DNA of 64,000 bases from assembly GCA_963780045.1 (NCBI GenBank), contig CAVZZZ010000001.1, positions 4,774,001 to 4,838,000 of the forward strand. The letters are read 5' to 3'. How positions within the stretch are numbered: the stretch's first letter is position 1; each line of letters begins with the position of its first letter. The notes under the pieces are model-generated. The model was not told the origin of the DNA and did not search any database. It worked only from the letters and a program-made list of their open reading frames with translations. The position numbers and the translations under genes are program-made. The DNA comes from JANXQG01 sp963780045. GTDB lineage: Bacteria > Planctomycetota > Planctomycetia > Pirellulales > Thermoguttaceae. Below are positions 54,604 to 64,000 of this stretch, piece by piece.

Positions 54604-56256
54604 TCAGATTTCAGAATGCCTCGTCGAATTCTGATTTCCGACCTCCGGCTTCTGACCTATGAAGTCAGCCGTTGCCGGCGGCTGCAAGACGTCGCCCGCG
54701 TTCGGCCCGGTGGGAGGCTCCTTGTAATACACATACGGCGTCACCGACAGCCCGGCGAACAGCGGTGCCTCGTCGGGGTCGTAGTGGGTCAACTCGACCC
54801 GCACCGGCAGCCGCTGGACGATCTTGACGAAGTTTCCGGTGGCGTTCTGCGGTGGCAGCAGGGAGAGCGTTTGACCGGTCCCCATAGTGAAGCCGGTGAT
54901 CCGGCCCTCGAACTCCCGGCGGCTGCCGTACATGTCAACCTCGCACCGCACCCGCTGGCCGATGCGGAGGTCTGCCAACTGCGTTTCCTTGAAATTGGCG
55001 TCGATCCAGATTTCCTTGACCGAGCGGACGGCCATCAGGCTTTGCCCGGCTTGGACATCGTTGCCGGGATTGACGTTCCGCCCGATCACCACGCCGTCGA
55101 TCTCGCTGACGATGTCGCAATAACGGAGGTTCAGCTCAGCCTGCTCCAGGTCGTGCCGCGCCTGCTCCAGTCCGGCCTTGGCCTGGAGCACGGCAGGCAT
55201 ATTGGGGACCAGACCCTTCAGGATCTGGTCAATGTCCCCTTTCTTGCCGAGCTTGCGAAACTCTTCCAGTGCCTTGTTGGGCGTCAGGTCGGTGGAAGGC
55301 ATCGGCTGTCCGAGCAGGGTCATCGTCAGCATGCATTGGGCCAGGGCCGCTCGGACCGAGGAGAAGGTCTGGTTCAGGTCCGGCGGAACGTCGCTGAGGT
55401 CCTTGCCTTTGGCCGGCCGGGCCGGCAGGCCGAGGGAGACCCGGGTCTGCGCGATCGCCTCCTGCGCTTGTGTGACGTTGGCCGCCGCGACCCGTAAATT
55501 CTGGTCGCGCTGATCGTAATCCTCGCGGCTGATAGCCGACGTCGGCAACAATTCCTTGCCGCGCTTGAAATCGGCACGGGCCCGGTCGAGAATGGCTTCC
55601 TGACTCCGCAGGGTCGCCACCTCGGATCGCAAAAGGGCGACTTGGGCGTCGACTTTCTCGGAAGCGTTCTGAAGCGTCCAGCGTTGGTTGCCGAGTTGGG
55701 CCTCCAGGCCGAGGGCCGCCGACTCGGCCGCTGCCACGTTCGCCTCCGCCACCCGCACGGCGGACCGCTTCAGCGCCACCTGCACCTGAAGAGGCTCCTT
55801 GTCGAGTCGGACGAGCAAATCGCCCTTTTTCACACGCTGGTTGTCGTCAACCAGAACTTTCGCCACTTGGCCGGATACGCGCGGGGCCACATAGGTCACG
55901 TGACCATTGACATATGCGTCGTCGGTACTCACCGTGTTCAGCGCGGTACGGGCCCACGGGATTAGGAAGTAACCGCCCACCGCCAGCGCGGCGGCAATTC
56001 CGGCCAGCAGTAACCACTTTCGGTAGCGATGCACAGGCGGCGCGCTGGCGGGCGGCTTGCTGACGGGCGGTTGGGGCACGGCGGCGTTAAGTGAACCGAC
56101 TTTCGGCGTAACCGGTGCATCGGCGTGCGGAGGCGAGTCGGCCGCGCCGGCCGGTTCACCAGTCGGCACTCGACCGGGCGCCTTGTCGGCAGGAACTGAT
56201 GTCGCTCTATTAGAAACGTGAGAGTCTTGACGATCTTCGCTGGATATGGTTTTCAT
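54604..56256 (-). CDS. emrA: EmrA/HlyD-type membrane fusion protein
   Basis: 550 residues. A Pro/Ala-rich cytoplasmic N-terminus leads one membrane span (KWLLLAGIAAALAVGGYFLIPW). Then come the biotinyl-lipoyl-like halves (DDAYVNGHVTYVAPRVSGQVAKVLVDDNQRVKKGDLLVRLD and VIGRNVNPGNDVQAGQSLMAVRS) flanking a coiled coil, and a beta-barrel (ADLRIGQRVRCEVDMYG). A hairpin insert at residues ~285-360 is longer than usual. It is the periplasmic adaptor of the EmrB pump. Stop-to-start spacing is 47 bases. Confidence 0.92.
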   Translation of the reverse strand: MKTISSEDRQDSHVSNRATSVPADKAPGRVPTGEPAGAADSPPHADAPVTPKVGSLNAAVPQPPVSKPPASAPPVHRYRKWLLLAGIAAALAVGGYFLIPWARTALNTVSTDDAYVNGHVTYVAPRVSGQVAKVLVDDNQRVKKGDLLVRLDKEPLQVQVALKRSAVRVAEANVAAAESAALGLEAQLGNQRWTLQNASEKVDAQVALLRSEVATLRSQEAILDRARADFKRGKELLPTSAISREDYDQRDQNLRVAAANVTQAQEAIAQTRVSLGLPARPAKGKDLSDVPPDLNQTFSSVRAALAQCMLTMTLLGQPMPSTDLTPNKALEEFRKLGKKGDIDQILKGLVPNMPAVLQAKAGLEQARHDLEQAELNLRYCDIVSEIDGVVIGRNVNPGNDVQAGQSLMAVRSVKEIWIDANFKETQLADLRIGQRVRCEVDMYGSRREFEGRITGFTMGTGQTLSLLPPQNATGNFVKIVQRLPVRVELTHYDPDEAPLFAGLSVTPYVYYKEPPTGPNAGDVLQPPATADFIGQKPEVGNQNSTRHSEI

Positions 56257-56278
56257 AGTTAAACTCCTATGAGGTTAG

Positions 56279-56599
56279 TTAGGTTGTCGTAAATTCGCCG
56301 TTCGTGGGATTGGATGGCTGGGTAACCTCGGCCACGATTTCTTTCGTCATGCAGTCGGTGGCAACCAGTTCGGCCCCTTGGCGGTGCATGGCCGCCAGGC
56401 AGGTCTTGCCCGCGTCGTCGATGAAGGTCACCCCCGTAAGGTCAACGCGGAGGATTGATGAGCGCGGATGGGCCAGCGTGCTCTTCCAGCACTCCTCCAG
56501 CTCCCGCAGCCACGGCCCCGCCAACCTCCCTTCGAGCTGAAACGTGAGGGCCTGTGGCTTGTCGTGGACCGTAATTCGCAACATGGCTTGCTCCTTCAT
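56279..56599 (-). CDS. STAS-domain protein
   Basis: 106 residues forming a STAS domain (LTFQLEGRLAGPWLRELEECWKS, ILRVDLTGVTFIDDAGKTCLAAMHRQGAEL). Anti-anti-sigma factors of this fold are phosphorylated on the second Ser of D-S-S-G. Here the stretch is D-D-A-G, so that switch seems absent. It may work as an unphosphorylatable interaction partner. It sits 22 bases upstream of emrA in the same operon. Confidence 0.82.
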   Translation of the reverse strand: MKEQAMLRITVHDKPQALTFQLEGRLAGPWLRELEECWKSTLAHPRSSILRVDLTGVTFIDDAGKTCLAAMHRQGAELVATDCMTKEIVAEVTQPSNPTNGEFTTT

Positions 56600-56618
56600 T
56601 TCGCGTTGATGTGAGCGA

Positions 56619-57068
56619 TCACCACTGCCTTGCCAAAAGTTCTTTCCGGCAAGCGGTACTGAACTCCTTGAGTGGGTCGATGTCGTCGACCTCGCGGGCC
56701 TCGGCTGCTGCGCGGATTTGATCGGTCGTTAAGTTGGGCCGTCCATACAGTTCCATGATTCGACGGCAACAGGCTTCGCCCTGGCGCACAACCGCTTCCC
56801 CGGACACGAGTCGAATGCAACTCAGAAGTCCGTAAAGGGGTACGAACTGATCAGGCCGTTCCAGGGAATGGGCCAGTGCGTCAACGGTGAGGCGCGAAGC
56901 CTCCGCGATGAACTCCTTGTACAAAGACTCCCGCTCGCGCAGCTTCCATTCCGAATTGGCTTGAATGATCTGCGTGCGCTGCGTGATCCAAGTCGTGGCA
57001 ATCGAAGCAGCGGCGCCCACCAAGGAGCCCAGCGCCGCAGCCATTGCAGTAAGTACCGTTGTATTCAT
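56619..57068 (-). CDS. small membrane-anchored hypothetical protein
   Basis: 149 residues from ATG 57068. One N-terminal span (TAMAAALGSLVGAAASIATTW) is followed by a charged helical domain (EWKLRERESLYKEFIAEASRLTVDALAHSL). No enzyme motif is seen. It is coding by composition and lies 19 bases before the STAS gene. Its place in the pump operon suggests an accessory role, which is inference. Confidence 0.65.
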   Translation of the reverse strand: MNTTVLTAMAAALGSLVGAAASIATTWITQRTQIIQANSEWKLRERESLYKEFIAEASRLTVDALAHSLERPDQFVPLYGLLSCIRLVSGEAVVRQGEACCRRIMELYGRPNLTTDQIRAAAEAREVDDIDPLKEFSTACRKELLARQW

Positions 57069-57296
57069 CGTTGTGCCTGCCTTTGTCCGCACGCCCCTAA
57101 CGCAGAGATCGTGCCGGAGACGCTTGCTTCGGAGATTCGTGCCGTAAGTTGAGCGCCGGCAAGGACTTGCGAATTGGACGGGACGGGACCTGCCGCGCCG
57201 CTACACTGGAGGCGCCACGCAAGAGCGCCGCTGTGCGGTGCAGCGCGCCGCCTGGGGGGCGCACTTCAAGGGTGTGAAAAGGCTTGTGATCGACTA

Positions 57297-57735
57297 TTAC
57301 AGGCGCGAGTTGTGGGCACGCTTTGCCGGCCCTTCCCCTTCTCGCAACTTCCGGATCTCCTCGAAAGCGCCTTGATTGAAGCGAGCGATGAGGTCGCGGA
57401 CGACGGTGATTTCCTGGTAGCTGTAGCGGGCGGCACAGGTCACTCACCATCTGAGCGACCGAGCCGAATAAGGGAGCAATTACCTTTTCGATCTTTCCGG
57501 CGAAGGGCTTAATGATGACTCGCCGCCGGTCGCCAGGGTCCTTGCCGCGGCGCACGAACCCCGCTTTCTCCAAGCGGTCGATAACCCCCGTAATTGCCCC
57601 CGTCGTCAGGCCGGTCCGCTGGGCCAGGTCGCCGGCCGTGAGGGGGCCGCTACGGAGGAGAATCTCCGCGCATTTGTGGTCCGTGAGGTGCATGCCCAAG
57701 CGGTCGGCAATAGCCTGGTGGAAGAGGATCGTCAC
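57297..57735 (-). CDS. MarR-family regulator, frameshifted near the C-terminus
   Basis: The winged helix is clear: HLTDHKCAEILLRSGPLTAGDLAQRTGLTTGAITGVIDRLEKAGFVRRGKDPGDRRRVIIKPF. After VAQMVSDL one base is off near 57430. The adjacent frame finishes SYQEITVVRDLIARFNQGAFEEIRKLREGEG to a stop at 57297-57299. The GTG start at 57735 leaves a short N-terminal dimerisation helix, so the real start may be upstream. MarR proteins repress efflux operons until a phenolic or drug-like ligand binds, which fits this context. Confidence 0.82.
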
Positions 57736-57753
57736 CGTGGGAATTGCGCGAGC

Positions 57754-57788
57754 GGGCCTTCGCGGGAGAGTTCACTCCCGCGAAGCCC
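57754..57788. terminator. hairpin between the sigma54 activator and marR
   Basis: GGGCCTTCGCGGGAG and CTCCCGCGAAGCCC pair across a six-base loop. It would separate the activator transcript from marR on the minus strand. Confidence 0.55.
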
Positions 57789-57842
57789 TTCAATCCACTG
57801 GCACTACTCTGAGCCGCCGATACAAGCCGCGCGCGGTGGTCG

Positions 57843-59495
<1,653 letters not shown>

Positions 59496-59926
59496 CGCGA
59501 AAAGCCGATTCGTTCAAGCATTCAGGACCGCGGAACTCCCGCAACGTCTTTTGCGCTTGGGGTTGCGCGTGAATCGCATTCTAGCACATTCTGTAATAAC
59601 CGGTTTACCTCCAGTGCTTCCGCCGCGCACGGCGGGAAAATGCGCCGCTGCACGTTAGCTGCGTTGGTTTAGAAGCACTTTGCAGCACGCCATTGCGTCG
59701 GCGTGACCTCGACAAATGCCATCTGGCGTTCCTTCAACCCTGGCTGTGGGAGGAGACCAAATGGAATGTCCTCCCCGAATTGGCAATGTTTTGGCAAAGA
59801 TATTGGGAATGTGACCGCGACACCAGTACAATGTAGTCGAATGACTTACGCGTCGTAAGTCGAACAGACCCAACAACTTGCAGCATCACATCAGCGGCGG
59901 GGCAACATGACCGACCGGCGCACGGA
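59496..59926. other. 431-bp region between the activator gene and the right att copy
   Basis: No convincing gene is present; in particular no integrase. On the minus strand an extended -10 (TGCTAGAAT, reading across 59578-59586) lies about 90 bases upstream of the activator ATG and may be its promoter. The rest is unassigned. Confidence 0.4.
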
Positions 59927-59983
59927 CCAGGTTGAGGGCCTGGTGGCCGCATGGTCGTGCAGGTTCAAGTCCAGTTTCCCGCA
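59927..59983 (+). mobile_element. 3' portion of tRNA-Leu, right att-like repeat of the island
   Basis: It matches 52823-52879 with two substitutions and the same orientation, from the anticodon stem CCAGGTTGAGGGCCTGG to TTTCCCGCA. The 5' half of the tRNA is absent. This is the expected right junction of an element that entered the tRNA 3' end and brought or duplicated a replacement 3' portion. Confidence 0.75.
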
Positions 59984-59995
59984 CTCATCGTGCTA

Positions 59996-60535
59996 TTATC
60001 CTTTGCCGAATTGGGCAAAAACGGCATCGATGGCTGGCAAGGACGCGTTTTTTTTTCGCTGCTGGCTCGGCTCCCCGGGGCCGATTGCAGGCCGTCGCAA
60101 CCAGTATAGCGAGTCTTTGCCGTCGGCAACGGCTACTCCCTTGACCACGACAGCGGCCGACGAAGCCGCTACAACCGACGAATTGAAAAGGTCGGCCGCG
60201 GCCGTTCCGACCAACAGATTCGTGCCGTCGGCGATCGTTGACGGATTGGCCGCCACGAGCGTGCCCAAAGCGACGTTCGTGCCGCCGGTGTAGCTGCCGG
60301 GACCGGAGAGAACCACGCTCCCCGAGTCGTCCACCGTCAGGCCGCCCGCGCCATTGATGCCGCCGGCAATCGTCAACACGCTGCCCGCGACCGGAAGCAG
60401 CGTGACGGTGGTCGTCAATGCAAGGGGACTCGTAATCGTATCCGTGGCCGAGTTGAATGCCGGCTGGTTGGCCAAGGCGAGGCCGAACTGGTCGTAGGCG
60501 GTCGCGGCCAGCGGTTGACCGGAGCCTTCGGCCAA
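59996..60535 (-). pseudogene. remnant of an autotransporter-associated beta-strand repeat protein
   Basis: The frame includes SVLTIAGGINGAGGLTVDDSGSVVLSGPGSYTGGTNVALGTLVAANPSTIADG, the autotransporter-associated beta-strand repeat common in large planctomycete surface proteins. Neither a signal peptide nor an intact C-terminal sorting signal is present. The end (WLRRPAIGPGEPSQQRKKN) looks random. It is a C-terminal fragment cut off next to the att copy. The TTG start is not credible. Confidence 0.6.
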
Positions 60536-60658
60536 TTAGTCAGGGAGCGGTTTCGCTTCTTTGGCGGTAGAAGATGCGGCGTCGAGATCGCCGTGGTATG
60601 ATCAATGGCCGGATGAAGCTGGATCGCCTCCTCACGCACGGTCAATGGGAGATCTTGG

Positions 60659-62597
60659 ATGACGACGAGTATTCGAGCGATTGTTGCGGCGGCCATGATC
60701 GGTTCGGTAATGGCCGTCCAGGCGACGGAGCCGGCAACGAGCAACGTCGATCGGACTTGGACTCTGGCCACCGATGACACGGAGTTGACGCTGTCGGTGA
60801 CGGATCATGTGATCAGCATCGTCGGCCTGCGTAATCCTCTTCAGAAATGGGACTGGGTCCCTGCTCCATCAAGCGTGCCTTTGCCCGGCATCGGGACTGG
60901 AAAGGCAGGACAGACCACGGTGTGGGAGTACCGTGGCGCTGTCGTGGACAAAAAGTGCGGCGATCAACTCACGCTGCGATTCACCTGCGTCCATCCGGCG
61001 ATGGAGTTGAAATCTGTTTGGCGGGCAGCTGCCGGGGCCGGGGCCTGTGGAAAACGAAGTATTTGTTGAAAACAGGTCCGGGAGCAGTATCGTCATCCCG
61101 TCCACGCTGGCTGCGGCGAAGATCGGCCTGACGGCGAACGGCGCCGTGACGCTGCACCGCGCCCGCAAGACGCAAGTCGGCGTCGGCGAAGTGTTTCAGA
61201 ACACGATTGGCGCCAACGCCGATTTCACGACTGACTCCTCCATCATTCCGTTCCTGCTGCTGGGTGTTGGCGAGAAACATGGCGCCTACATGGGATTTGA
61301 ATGGGAGCTGGGCGGATTCCATGTGGTCTCGGCAGCCAACCCGCGCCAACTAACGGTTTCGGCGTTTCCCGTTACGGAGAACGTGACGCGATTTCCCGGA
61401 GCCATGTTCACCATGCCGGCCATGTATTATGGCACCTACCAGGGCGACTTGGACGACGGCGCGAACCGGTTCAAGCGGTGGTTCTGGAACCACAAGATCA
61501 CGCGCAGCCTGCACGACCACAAGGACGAGCCGTGGAGTGAGGTCTGCATGCAGGACGTGTCCTCTCCCAGCGGAAACGCAAGTGTGGTCGGCACAATGCC
61601 GCAAAGCGTGTACGATCGGCTTGCGGCCACGGGCGTGGAATGCGTTAAGATGGATTTCTGGGATGGGTCCGGCAAGTGCTGGTACACGGACCGCGATTGG
61701 ATGTTCCATCTCGAGAACTGGCCCCATGGCTTCGATTATGCGGCCAAGGCCCACAAGGCCGGCCTGAAGGCGTCGCTCTACATGGGCGGAACGTACAAGG
61801 ATGCCGACCTGTCGACCATCGCCGGACGCGACAAGGAGTTGCAGGCGGTCCTGACGCGGTACGACAAGGGTTGGTTTGACATGTGGCGAACCGATCGTTA
61901 CACCGCCCCCGAGGACCCGATGCCCGCGAACTACGAAGGCGTGGCCAATTTCCTCTATATCCAGGACCGCCTGATCGGAAGTCGGCCCGGATACCGTTAC
62001 GAGAACTGCTGTAACGGCGGAAAATTCAAGGGATTTGCGATTTGCCGGCGGATGACCTATTGTACGATGAACGACGACGACCATACCCCGTGGAAGACTC
62101 GTACGACATACTATTCCAACACGTATGCCATTAACCCCGTGCAGTTGAAATCGGACATCGGCGCTGGGCCGAACGTCGCAACGAACCTCCGCACCGCGAT
62201 CATGGGGCCAATCCTGACCTGGGCCTTCGATACGCCGGAATACCGCCGATACATTGCGCTCTACAAGCAGCGGCAGCGGCCAATCCTGCGCGGAGCGAAT
62301 GTCTATCACATTCTTCCCATGGCCGACGGAGTGCATTGGGATGGACTGCAGTTCTACAATCCCGACATCAAAAGAGGTTCCGTTTTCTTGTTCAAGCCGG
62401 GTGCCGATGTCCCGCCGAACGAGGCCGTTCGACTCAAGGGGCTGAATCCCCACGGAGTGTACACGCTGACATTCGAGGAACGAACCGTCCTCAACTGCGT
62501 GCGGACCGGCAGCCAACTTATGTCAAATGGTATTTACGTGTCGGGCATGATCGGGGCAAATGCCTCAGAGATCATTTGGATCGAAGAAACGCCCTAA
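60659..62597 (+). CDS. GH36-like alpha-galactosidase family protein, frameshifted
   Basis: ATG 60659 begins with signal peptide MTTSIRAIVAAAMIGSVMAVQA and a beta-sandwich domain. One indel near 61020-61045 moves the reading to the frame of NEVFVENRSGSSIVIPSTLAA. The (beta/alpha)8 part has CVKMDFWDGSGKCWY, whose Asp matches the clan GH-D nucleophile, and YRYENCCNGGKF in the acid/base region. Corrected length is ~645 residues. It probably hydrolyses alpha-linked sugars outside the cytoplasm; substrate unknown. TAA overlaps the next ATG (TAATG). Confidence 0.78.
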
Positions 62598-63883
62598 TGC
62601 AGCTTCCCGGGTCTTTTATTTTCCGCTGGCTTCTGATTCCATACTCGCCTCGGCCCGACGCGAGGGGATTCCTCGATTCAGCCCGCAGCCAGGTGCGAGA
62701 CGACCTTGAAGTCCGTGTGGCGGTGCTGGATGACGCGGAAAGCCGGAAATTCTTTGGCGTTCCGATGGCTCGACGGAGCATTCAGCCGGTCTGGGTCCAC
62801 GTCGTCAATCGGAGCAAGCAGCCGTGCCGACTCCAGTTTGTCGCACTCGATCCGAACCACTTTTCTCCGCTGGAAGCTGCCGCCCTTAATCATTACAAGG
62901 GCGTAAGGCGACTGTTGGGCTTCGGTTTCCTGGCGTGGCTGTTTCTTCCGCTGCTGATATTTCTGCCGATCAAATTATTCGCGGTCCGTCGCGCGAACAG
63001 GATGATGGATGCGTTCTTCCTGATGCACGCCTTCCGCATGCGTCCGATTCCACCCGGAGGGGAACAGGCTGGGTTCGTCTACACCAATCTTTCGGAAGGG
63101 AACAAGATCGTTCTCGTACGACTGATTGGACCGTGCGGATTTCAGGACTTCGAGTTCTCGGTGCAAGTCGAGGGGCTCCGCGCGGACTACTTGCGAAGCA
63201 AGTGCAATGCCATTCAGGCAGGCAGCGAGTTGACCGAAGTGGACGTTCCGGCGCTTCGCCAGTATCTGGTTGCCGCACCGCGGGCGACCACCAACAGCAA
63301 GGGCCGGCGGTCAGGTGATCCAGTCAACCTGGTCGTCGTCGGCGATTTTGCCGCGGTGCTAACGGCCTTCGGCGACCGCTGGGACGAGACGGAAATGATC
63401 AGTCTGGCGACTTGCTGGAAAACCGCTCGGGCATTTCTCACGGGCGCCGAGTACCGTTACTCCCCTGTAAGCGGACTGTTTCTGTTCGATCGTTGCCACG
63501 ACTTCGCTTTACAACGGATTCGCAGCTCGATCAACGAACGCCTGCACTTGCGATTGTGGGCCACGCCGCTGCAATTCCAAGGGCAGAGGGTATGGATCGG
63601 GCAAGTGAGCCGCGACATCGGGGTCCGGTTCACTTGGCGGACCTGGAATATGACGACTCATCGAATCGATCCCGACGTGGACGAAGCACGGGATTATGTC
63701 GTCGAGGATCTGATGCACGTCGAGCGCTTGGAGATGACCGGGTACGTCGACGGCGTCGGCCCGTGCGACTGCGCGAAACCGCGGCACAACTTGACCGGCG
63801 ATCCGTATTACACCGATGGCAAGCGGGCCGTGGTATTCCTTTCGAAATCACGGACGTCGCCGAAGTACATCACCCTTTCCTGA
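62597..63883 (+). CDS. LssY C-terminal domain membrane protein
   Basis: 428 residues from ATG 62597, coupled to the glycosidase. One or two membrane spans (LLGFGFLAWLFLPLLIFLPIKLF) follow an N-terminal domain. The C-terminal half (NLVVVGDFAAVLTAFGDRWDETE, ARAFLTGAEYRYSPVSGLFLFDRCHDFALQ, HLRLWATPLQFQGQRVWIGQVSRDIG) matches the LssY_C family. LssY was first noted beside a Legionella secretion locus; its biochemical role is unknown. Confidence 0.85.
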   Translation: MQLPGSFIFRWLLIPYSPRPDARGFLDSARSQVRDDLEVRVAVLDDAESRKFFGVPMARRSIQPVWVHVVNRSKQPCRLQFVALDPNHFSPLEAAALNHYKGVRRLLGFGFLAWLFLPLLIFLPIKLFAVRRANRMMDAFFLMHAFRMRPIPPGGEQAGFVYTNLSEGNKIVLVRLIGPCGFQDFEFSVQVEGLRADYLRSKCNAIQAGSELTEVDVPALRQYLVAAPRATTNSKGRRSGDPVNLVVVGDFAAVLTAFGDRWDETEMISLATCWKTARAFLTGAEYRYSPVSGLFLFDRCHDFALQRIRSSINERLHLRLWATPLQFQGQRVWIGQVSRDIGVRFTWRTWNMTTHRIDPDVDEARDYVVEDLMHVERLEMTGYVDGVGPCDCAKPRHNLTGDPYYTDGKRAVVFLSKSRTSPKYITLS

Positions 63884-63884
63884 A

Positions 63885-64000
63885 CTAGGGAAGCCCTCGG
63901 CTGTCGCTCTCTCTTCCATTGCTTAGCCGCCTGCGATGAAGGTGCAGGAAGATCCCCACGACGACAAGCAGCGCGAAGGTGTCCGGCTCCGGGACGGGAG
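63885..64000 (-). CDS. PEP-CTERM protein, C-terminal part only
   Basis: On the minus strand the window edge encodes PVPEPDTFALLVVVGIFLHLHRRRLSNG and ends at TAG 63885-63887. This is a PEP-CTERM exosortase signal: the PEP motif, a hydrophobic helix and a basic cluster. The rest of the gene lies beyond the window. Confidence 0.75.
   Translation of the reverse strand, partial: PVPEPDTFALLVVVGIFLHLHRRRLSNGRESDSRGLP

Noticed and set aside
59655..59876. Small minus-strand frame in the island's right gap
   Set aside because: No ribosome-binding site, domain or coding-like composition.

Overview
The window looks like a piece of a high-GC planctomycete chromosome, most likely order Pirellulales; this is inferred from gene content, not from a marker gene. 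The indicators are a PEP-CTERM protein with a dockerin-like EF-hand, a second PEP-CTERM tail at the right edge, an autotransporter-associated beta-strand repeat, a secreted peroxidase with a planctomycete-type N-terminal motif, Gly-rich secreted proteins, several ECF sigma factors and many palindromic intergenic repeats.

Layout. 1-5.8 kb: a decaying stretch with a serine hydrolase broken by TAG, a peroxidase, a frameshifted ECF sigma factor, a 54-bp hydrolase remnant, a frameshifted GNAT and a truncated MBOAT-like gene. 5.9-8.5 kb: ECF sigma factor plus membrane anti-sigma factor. 8.5-13.4 kb: two DinB proteins, an XRE regulator and the iron(II) uptake operon feoA-feoB-Cys-rich protein. 13.5-18.1 kb: a protein with four tandem 'ILAWADAHH' repeats, a rhomboid protease with a long N-terminal domain, membrane proteins and a PIN toxin/antitoxin pair. 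18.3-26.4 kb: dnaB, a serine hydrolase with altered catalytic motifs, a PEP-CTERM protein, initiator tRNA, a KaiC-like ATPase, the first of three Gly-rich paralogues and an MFS transporter. 26.6-34 kb: hicBA, a Ski2-like helicase, a response regulator with Glu at the phosphoacceptor site, secreted proteins and the other two paralogues. 34.2-50.8 kb: a type II secretion system (gspE-F-G-H-I-J-K-L-M, then a BON-domain protein) with the secretin gspD on the opposite strand. 51-52.7 kb: an RsbU-type phosphatase. 52.8-60 kb: tRNA-Leu(GAG) followed by a 7-kb drug-efflux island that ends in a second copy of the tRNA 3' portion. 60-64 kb: a beta-strand repeat remnant, a GH36-like glycosidase, an LssY_C protein and a partial PEP-CTERM gene.

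The T2SS would assemble a pseudopilus (GspG/H/I/J/K) on the GspE/F/L/M inner-membrane platform and export folded proteins through the GspD secretin; the many signal-peptide proteins here are plausible but unproven substrates. The island reads as one regulated unit: a sigma54 activator with a GAF sensor, a MarR repressor, a small membrane protein, a STAS protein and an EmrA/EmrB pump, all on the minus strand.

Two general cautions. First, about twenty conserved genes carry single-base frameshifts, often in short G/C runs; this density points to residual indel errors in the assembly, so most such genes are annotated over their restored span. Second, short palindromic repeats of several families occupy many intergenic gaps and have entered at least four coding sequences (feoB, dnaB, the helicase and the sigma54 activator).
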